A DNA stretch of 64,000 nt from assembly GCA_009731375.1 (NCBI GenBank), contig BJOX01000079.1, forward strand, positions 147,921 to 211,920, in the 5' to 3' direction. The position numbers were made by a program, and so were the translations under genes. Each line of letters starts with the position of its first letter. Positions within the stretch are counted from its first letter, which is position 1. A model generated the notes under the pieces. It worked only from the letters and a program-made list of their open reading frames with translations, made no database searches and was not told the origin of the DNA. Positions 59,687 to 64,000 of this stretch are shown piece by piece. The DNA comes from Paulinella micropora (taxonomy: Eukaryota; Cercozoa; Imbricatea; Euglyphida).

Positions 59687-62600
59687 ATGGCCGAAGAAAA
59701 AAAAAGGGCCGGCCCCAGCCAAGCACGGGAGAGAAAATGCGCCAGCTGCGACCGGCTTTCGGTCTCGACGGGGGCCCTGGTCTCCGCCAACACCAACCTC
59801 CCAGGATTCCTAACCGCCACGGACAGCGCCCGCGGCCTCAGGGTGTGCCGGATGTTGTTGCCCGCCCAGCGCACAGCCGCTAGAGAACGAAGCGCCTTGC
59901 TGAACTATCTGCATCTGTGCAGTCTGCGGCTGCCTGTTGCCGGCAGAAATAACCTACAGTTAGCACCGCTCTTGGCCGAATTCGGCGCCCAGCCGGAGGT
60001 CTACCTGACGGAAATCCAAGGCTGGGCCAGCAACAACTACCTGGCCCTGCAGGGTAGAAAAGCCGCGTGGCGAAAGGCCGGCGACGCGTTGGCCGGGGGC
60101 GGGCCTGACATATTGGCGTTTGCTCCCCTGCTAATTCCTCCGCTGGGCACAGTCCTTCCCGTTGCGGACCCGACCGCTACCCGCGACGACATGGACCTGC
60201 GCAGGGAAAGCTACTGGGACTCGCTCGGCGTCGCGGCTAGGCTTGGGCTCGGGGCCAGCGCCAGGAACGGCAGTTTTGTGCTCCCCGAACGGGTCATCTC
60301 CCGGGGCGAAAGCTACCCCGCGGGCGGTGACCAAGAGCTGGCCGAGCTCGCCAGCCAGAACGCGGGGTACTTCCCCTTCGCGGGACCCCAGGCTTTCCCC
60401 GTCCGGCGGCTATGCCTGCATCACCTGGCCGTAGACGGATGCACGTACCTGAAGCTCGCCAGGACAGGAGCCGGCGCGCAGCCGTTCCTGGACCAGGTCA
60501 CGGCGCTCGAGTTTACTCAAACCGTCCTGCCGGAGCCAGGGAAAATCCTCCCCGAGTTCATCCTGTCCGGCCTGCCGCTACTGCAACGGTTTGTCTTTAC
60601 GCAGCAAGCGCAGCGGCACGAACGGCGCCCCTCCTCGGAGCCAGCGCTACTCTTCGAGGACTGTCCGGCCCTCGCCACCATCGACACCTCTTTGCACATC
60701 GGCGACAGCCCGCAGCCGGTCCGAGTGGGCCTTCGCGGCAGCTGTGCCGCTGCGCTGCAAGTCAAGCCAGGGAACGGGGATCTGCACTGGGAGGCGAACC
60801 AGTGCCGCCGGCTGACTACCCTGATGTGGCCGGAACTCTGCACCACGGAGGGAGTCCTCACGCTGCGGCTGTACGCGTGTACGACCCTGCGCGAGCTTTT
60901 GTTAGTACCGCTGCTAGCGCAAGCCGGGGGCCTGCACGTACTACTGCTCCCTACCGAGCCTTCTCCTGGCTATTATTCGCCCCGCGCAGCAGCGCCCGCC
61001 GCCCCGCCGTTGCAGGAATTCGCACTGTTCCACGCGCCCAAGCTGGCCGTCGTGGCCGGAAACCTCGACGTGGAACTCCGTAGCTGTCCACGCCTGTCCA
61101 GCTTCGCACTACCAGAGTTGTGCAAGGTACACGAAGAGGCCGAGTTCGGGTTCCACGGGTGCGGCACCCTGGCAGAGGCTACCTTGCCTAAATTGGCATC
61201 GGTGGGCTACCTGCTGGGCCTGGACTTTTGTGCCTGCCAGCGCCTCACGGCTTTCACTCTGCCCCTGTTACAACGGCTCGCGCACCGGCCGGCCGTGGGC
61301 CAGGGCTGGGGACAGGAGCGTGGCCTGAGGCTACATTTCGAGGACTGTACCGGGCTGCGTAACTGCACTTTGCCCCTGCTGCGTACCCTCGGGAAGAAGG
61401 AGGTTGGCAGCTCTTACCGAGGGGGCCAGGCGGAGGACGACGACGCGCCTGCTTTCGGGGGGGCCCTGAGTGTGTCCCTCGAGAACTGCCCTGTGTTCGA
61501 AAACCTAGACCTGCCGCTGCTCAGTAGGGTACGGGGCGGGGGCTGCGTGCTCAAAGTACAGGGCTCCGACGTTACGCGGGTAAGCTTGCCCTTGCTGCGT
61601 CTAGTGGATCAAGAGCTCTGGCTAAAACTCCGGGGCTGCGCGAAGCTACAGGAGTTTACGCTACCGGAGCTGCGGCTGGTGCGGGGGCGAGGCGAGTCTA
61701 GGAGGAGCCGCGTCAGCTTCAAACGCTGTCCCGACCTAAAAAAGTTTGCTTTGCCTCTGTTAGAGCAAGTAGGCTGTGAACTGTCGGTGTGCGTCAAGGA
61801 CTGCCCAGAATTCCAAAAGCTGTCGCTGCCTAAGCTCAGGAAGGTAGCGGGGCCGGTCCAGGTAGAGTTGGAGTGCCCCGAGCTGCGGACCTGTGACTTC
61901 TCCGCGCTGGCCCAGGTACGGGGTGCGTTCACTGTGACCGCCAAGCGCTGCCGCCAGCTCAAGGCCCTGCGACTGCCGCTGATAGAGAGGCTGCGGGTGC
62001 GGAATAAAGCGGAGGAGGTAAGACTGGGTTCCCGTTCAGGCGTGACGGTCCAGGAATGCCCCGCGCTGCAGGAGCTCAAGCTCCCCTCGACCGGGTGGCT
62101 GAACTACACGGCCGGTACGCTGAGGGTACAGGACTGCCAACGTCTGCCAGCGCTCGTGTTACCGGAGGCTATGCCCAGCGTGGCGGAGTGGGGGCTGACA
62201 ATCTCCGCCTGCCCCGCTCTGACCCAGCTCGTGCCGCCCGCCGAGCTACCAGTGTGCCAGGAGCTCATGCTCCGGGTACAGGACTGCCAACTTCTGCCAG
62301 CGCTCGTGTTACCAACGGCCCTGCCCAGCGTGAGGGGGCTGGGGCTGACAATCTCCGCCTGCCCCGCTCTGACCAAGCTCGTGCCGCCCGCCGAGCTACC
62401 AGCGTGCCGGGGGCTCATGCTCCGGGTACAGGACTGCCAACTTCTGCCAGCGCTCGTGTTACCAACGGCCCTGCCCAGCGTGACGGGGCTGGAGCTGACG
62501 ATCACTGGCTGCCCCGCTCTGACTGAGCTCGCAGTGCCAGCAGCCATGCCCGGCGTGACGGAGCTGGAGCTGGCGATCACGGGCTGCTCCGCTCTGGCTA

Positions 62601-63073
62601 AGCTCGTGCTGCCAGCCGACTTAGCCAAAGTGGAGAGGTTGACGCTGTCCATAGGAGACTGCCCCGCTCTGACTGAACTCGCAGTTCCAGCAGCCATGCC
62701 CCGCGTGACGGAGCTGGAGCTGACGATCACGGGCTGCTCCGCTCTGGCTAAGCTCGTGCTGCCAGCCGATTTAGCCCAAGTGGAGAGGTTGACGCTGTCC
62801 ATAGGAGACTGCGCTGCCCTGACTGAGCTAGTGCTGCCCGCCGGGCTAGGCCAGTGCCGAAGATTTCAGCTGACGTTGGCTAGCTGCCCGGTACTAGACA
62901 CACTAACCGTTCCGGCAGGGCAGGTCCCGAATGCCTACATCGAGCTCGAGGGCTGCCCGCGGCTAGTGAGCCAAGATTGTAGGCTGTTCAGCCTGCAACA
63001 AATGCGCAAGATATGCTCCCAGCGGCGGGGCGTACGCCTCCACCTGCCGAAACGGCAGAAGACGGCCGCCTAG
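59687..63073 (+). CDS. 1128-residue Cys-rich leucine-repeat (beta-solenoid) protein, intact
   Basis: I choose ATG 59687 (MAEEKKRAGPSQARERK) over the upstream 59510 start, because the sequence before it is GC-homopolymer-derived. An N-terminal region of about 250 residues (with CASCDRL) is followed by roughly 30 leucine-rich repeats of about 23-25 residues of the type LTISACPALTKLVPPAELP, each with a Cys-Pro or similar turn (ENCPVFENLDLPLL; KDCPEFQKLSLPKL; QDCQLLPALVLPTA), ending in a short basic tail (HLPKRQKTAA). This resembles LRR/BspA-like solenoids, which are binding scaffolds. The last third shows nearly identical 50-residue repeats. It is the only long viral-type ORF without a break. 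Function unknown; Glu/Lys start and lack of signal peptide suggest a cytosolic or nuclear location. Confidence 0.75.
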   Translation: MAEEKKRAGPSQARERKCASCDRLSVSTGALVSANTNLPGFLTATDSARGLRVCRMLLPAQRTAARERSALLNYLHLCSLRLPVAGRNNLQLAPLLAEFGAQPEVYLTEIQGWASNNYLALQGRKAAWRKAGDALAGGGPDILAFAPLLIPPLGTVLPVADPTATRDDMDLRRESYWDSLGVAARLGLGASARNGSFVLPERVISRGESYPAGGDQELAELASQNAGYFPFAGPQAFPVRRLCLHHLAVDGCTYLKLARTGAGAQPFLDQVTALEFTQTVLPEPGKILPEFILSGLPLLQRFVFTQQAQRHERRPSSEPALLFEDCPALATIDTSLHIGDSPQPVRVGLRGSCAAALQVKPGNGDLHWEANQCRRLTTLMWPELCTTEGVLTLRLYACTTLRELLLVPLLAQAGGLHVLLLPTEPSPGYYSPRAAAPAAPPLQEFALFHAPKLAVVAGNLDVELRSCPRLSSFALPELCKVHEEAEFGFHGCGTLAEATLPKLASVGYLLGLDFCACQRLTAFTLPLLQRLAHRPAVGQGWGQERGLRLHFEDCTGLRNCTLPLLRTLGKKEVGSSYRGGQAEDDDAPAFGGALSVSLENCPVFENLDLPLLSRVRGGGCVLKVQGSDVTRVSLPLLRLVDQELWLKLRGCAKLQEFTLPELRLVRGRGESRRSRVSFKRCPDLKKFALPLLEQVGCELSVCVKDCPEFQKLSLPKLRKVAGPVQVELECPELRTCDFSALAQVRGAFTVTAKRCRQLKALRLPLIERLRVRNKAEEVRLGSRSGVTVQECPALQELKLPSTGWLNYTAGTLRVQDCQRLPALVLPEAMPSVAEWGLTISACPALTQLVPPAELPVCQELMLRVQDCQLLPALVLPTALPSVRGLGLTISACPALTKLVPPAELPACRGLMLRVQDCQLLPALVLPTALPSVTGLELTITGCPALTELAVPAAMPGVTELELAITGCSALAKLVLPADLAKVERLTLSIGDCPALTELAVPAAMPRVTELELTITGCSALAKLVLPADLAQVERLTLSIGDCAALTELVLPAGLGQCRRFQLTLASCPVLDTLTVPAGQVPNAYIELEGCPRLVSQDCRLFSLQQMRKICSQRRGVRLHLPKRQKTAA
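62101..62836 (+). repeat. 150-bp coding repeats inside the solenoid gene
   Basis: Conserved CTCCGGGTACAGGACTGCCA-type starts end at 62130, 62280 and 62430 (period 150 bp), and a second family (CTGACGATCACGGGCTGCTC) recurs at 62580 and 62730. Each unit is 50 codons, two LRR-like turns. High DNA identity indicates recent expansion by slippage or unequal exchange. Confidence 0.85.
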
Positions 63074-63374
63074 GCGCAGGGCCGGCCAGCAGGCCCGGAC
63101 CTGCCGGGTAGGCCCGGGGGGGGGGGGGGGGGGGGGGNNNNNNNNNNNNNNNNNNNNNNNNNNNNNNNNNNNNNNNNNNNNNNNNNNNNNNNNNNAGCAG
63201 CTCTGAGCGAGTCAGGCAGAACCACGGGCTGTCACAGCTTGGGCTGCGGACTTGGTAAAAAGAAATCGGGGCCACAGGACAGGCCGGTCTCTCCTCCGGG
63301 GCCTCGGCCCGCTGGCATGCGCCGGCCGCGGATCCCGGCCCCCCCAGAGAGAGAGAGAGAGAGNNNNNNNNNNA

Positions 63375-63464
<90 letters not shown>

Positions 63465-63867
63465 TGAGAGAGAGAGAGAGAGAAAAAGAGCCCAAGGTTG
63501 CCGCAGCTTGATTGTTGACCTAGTTAAAAAAACTTTCTCTTTAGCAACAGGGCAGGCCGACACGGGCCTTGGCTCGCTGGAATCTGCTGCACAAAGGCCG
63601 GTGGGCGACGGGGAACGAGTTTTTCTCCGAAATCCTGGTTGGCCAGGCACAAGCGCCGCCCCCCCCCCGCGATCTTCCAAGGGACTGGCCGCCGCGCGGT
63701 CAGCCCGCTCCCCTTGACCCGGGCCGGCCGGGGTCGTGTCCCTCTCCGGGCTGGCACAGAAAAACTAGTAGCGTCCTTTTTTTTAATGACTTGTACGGGC
63801 CCCGGACCCCCTGTGCGTTCCCCTCACTTCCTACTTCCTATCCCGGCTGCCCCGGGGCTCCCGCGGC
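63074..63867. other. Intergenic, gaps and (AG)n
   Basis: Poly-G and gap at 63119-63195, (AG)n around a 10-base gap (63346-63486), GC-rich remainder. No supported gene. Confidence 0.6.
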
Positions 63868-63999
63868 CTACGCGATGCGGCGGCGGGACTGCACTAGCCG
63901 CCGTTCGAACACCGCGTGCTGCCAGTGTTTGTCCATCAGTGTTTCTTTGCCCTGCACCTCCATGATGCGCTTGCCATGGTCAAAGACGTCTTGCACAAT
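63868..63999 (-). CDS. C-terminal end of a gene continuing beyond the window
   Basis: Minus-strand frame open from the window edge to TAG at 63870-63868: 43 residues including DVFDHGKRIMEVQGKETLMD, KHWQHAVFERRLVQ and a basic end (SRRRIA). Composition and codon pattern match the viral block, convergent to the solenoid gene. Too short for a family call. Confidence 0.5.
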   Translation of the reverse strand: MVQDVFDHGKRIMEVQGKETLMDKHWQHAVFERRLVQSRRRIA

Positions 64000-64000
64000 C

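Noticed and set aside
59284-59726. Several minus-strand Arg/Gly/Pro-rich frames upstream of the solenoid gene
   Set aside because: Shadows of poly-C, poly-G and GCGGGCGCC repeats with no internal domain.

Overview
The window looks like a stretch of a eukaryotic nuclear genome in which the remains of a large double-stranded DNA virus are interleaved with transposable elements and very long simple repeats. Eukaryotic signs are several reading frames that only make sense after removing GT...AG introns of about 56-130 nt, a tRNA-derived SINE, Ty1/copia and Ty3/gypsy retroelements and cut-and-paste transposons. The viral signs are dense, GC-rich, intronless genes at both ends: an H4-like histone, a second-largest RNA polymerase subunit (RPB2-like), a Ulp1/adenain-type cysteine protease, zinc-finger proteins, multi-pass membrane proteins and a 1128-residue repeat protein. 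RPB2 plus a C48-type protease plus a histone points to the nucleocytoviruses (giant viruses). The host cannot be named from the sequence; a protist or alga is my guess. Many gaps sit next to poly-C/poly-G or microsatellite tracts.

Layout. 1-7.9 kb: virus-like genes, several broken. 7.9-9.1 kb: end fragment of a transposon that interrupts a viral membrane-protein gene. 9.1-11.4 kb: AT-rich, no genes, a possible copia LTR start. 11.4-24.8 kb: a probable large Tnp2/CACTA-like element with a transposase (+), a multi-exon accessory gene (-) and a small two-exon Cys-motif gene, full of a short motif (AAACGGGATAT) that clusters near the ends and inside introns. 24.8-34.4 kb: an 8382-bp transposon with about 556-bp terminal inverted repeats and a 4-bp target duplication (CAAA), inserted in a decayed unknown gene that it splits. 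34.4-43.6 kb: a coiled-coil ORF, a Ty3/gypsy fragment (+) and a Ty1/copia element (-) that share the same C-terminal tail. 43.6-44.5 kb: a small virus-like ORF and a broken zinc-finger/tyrosine-recombinase-like stretch. 44.5-50.4 kb: micro- and minisatellites and a perfect 411-bp repeat pair. 50.4-64 kb: virus-like genes again.

The viral genes carry every kind of lesion: in-frame TGA, TAG and TAA, frameshifts, a 37-bp frame-breaking tandem duplication and a transposon insertion. This fits an endogenised, decaying virus better than a replicating one, although some single-base frameshifts at homopolymers may be sequencing errors. The 1128-residue ORF is intact. The transposons are the most informative part: three related structures (full element, 7.9-kb fragment, split target gene) define a family with a clear terminal motif, and the intron-embedded motif with built-in splice signals is the most unusual pattern seen.
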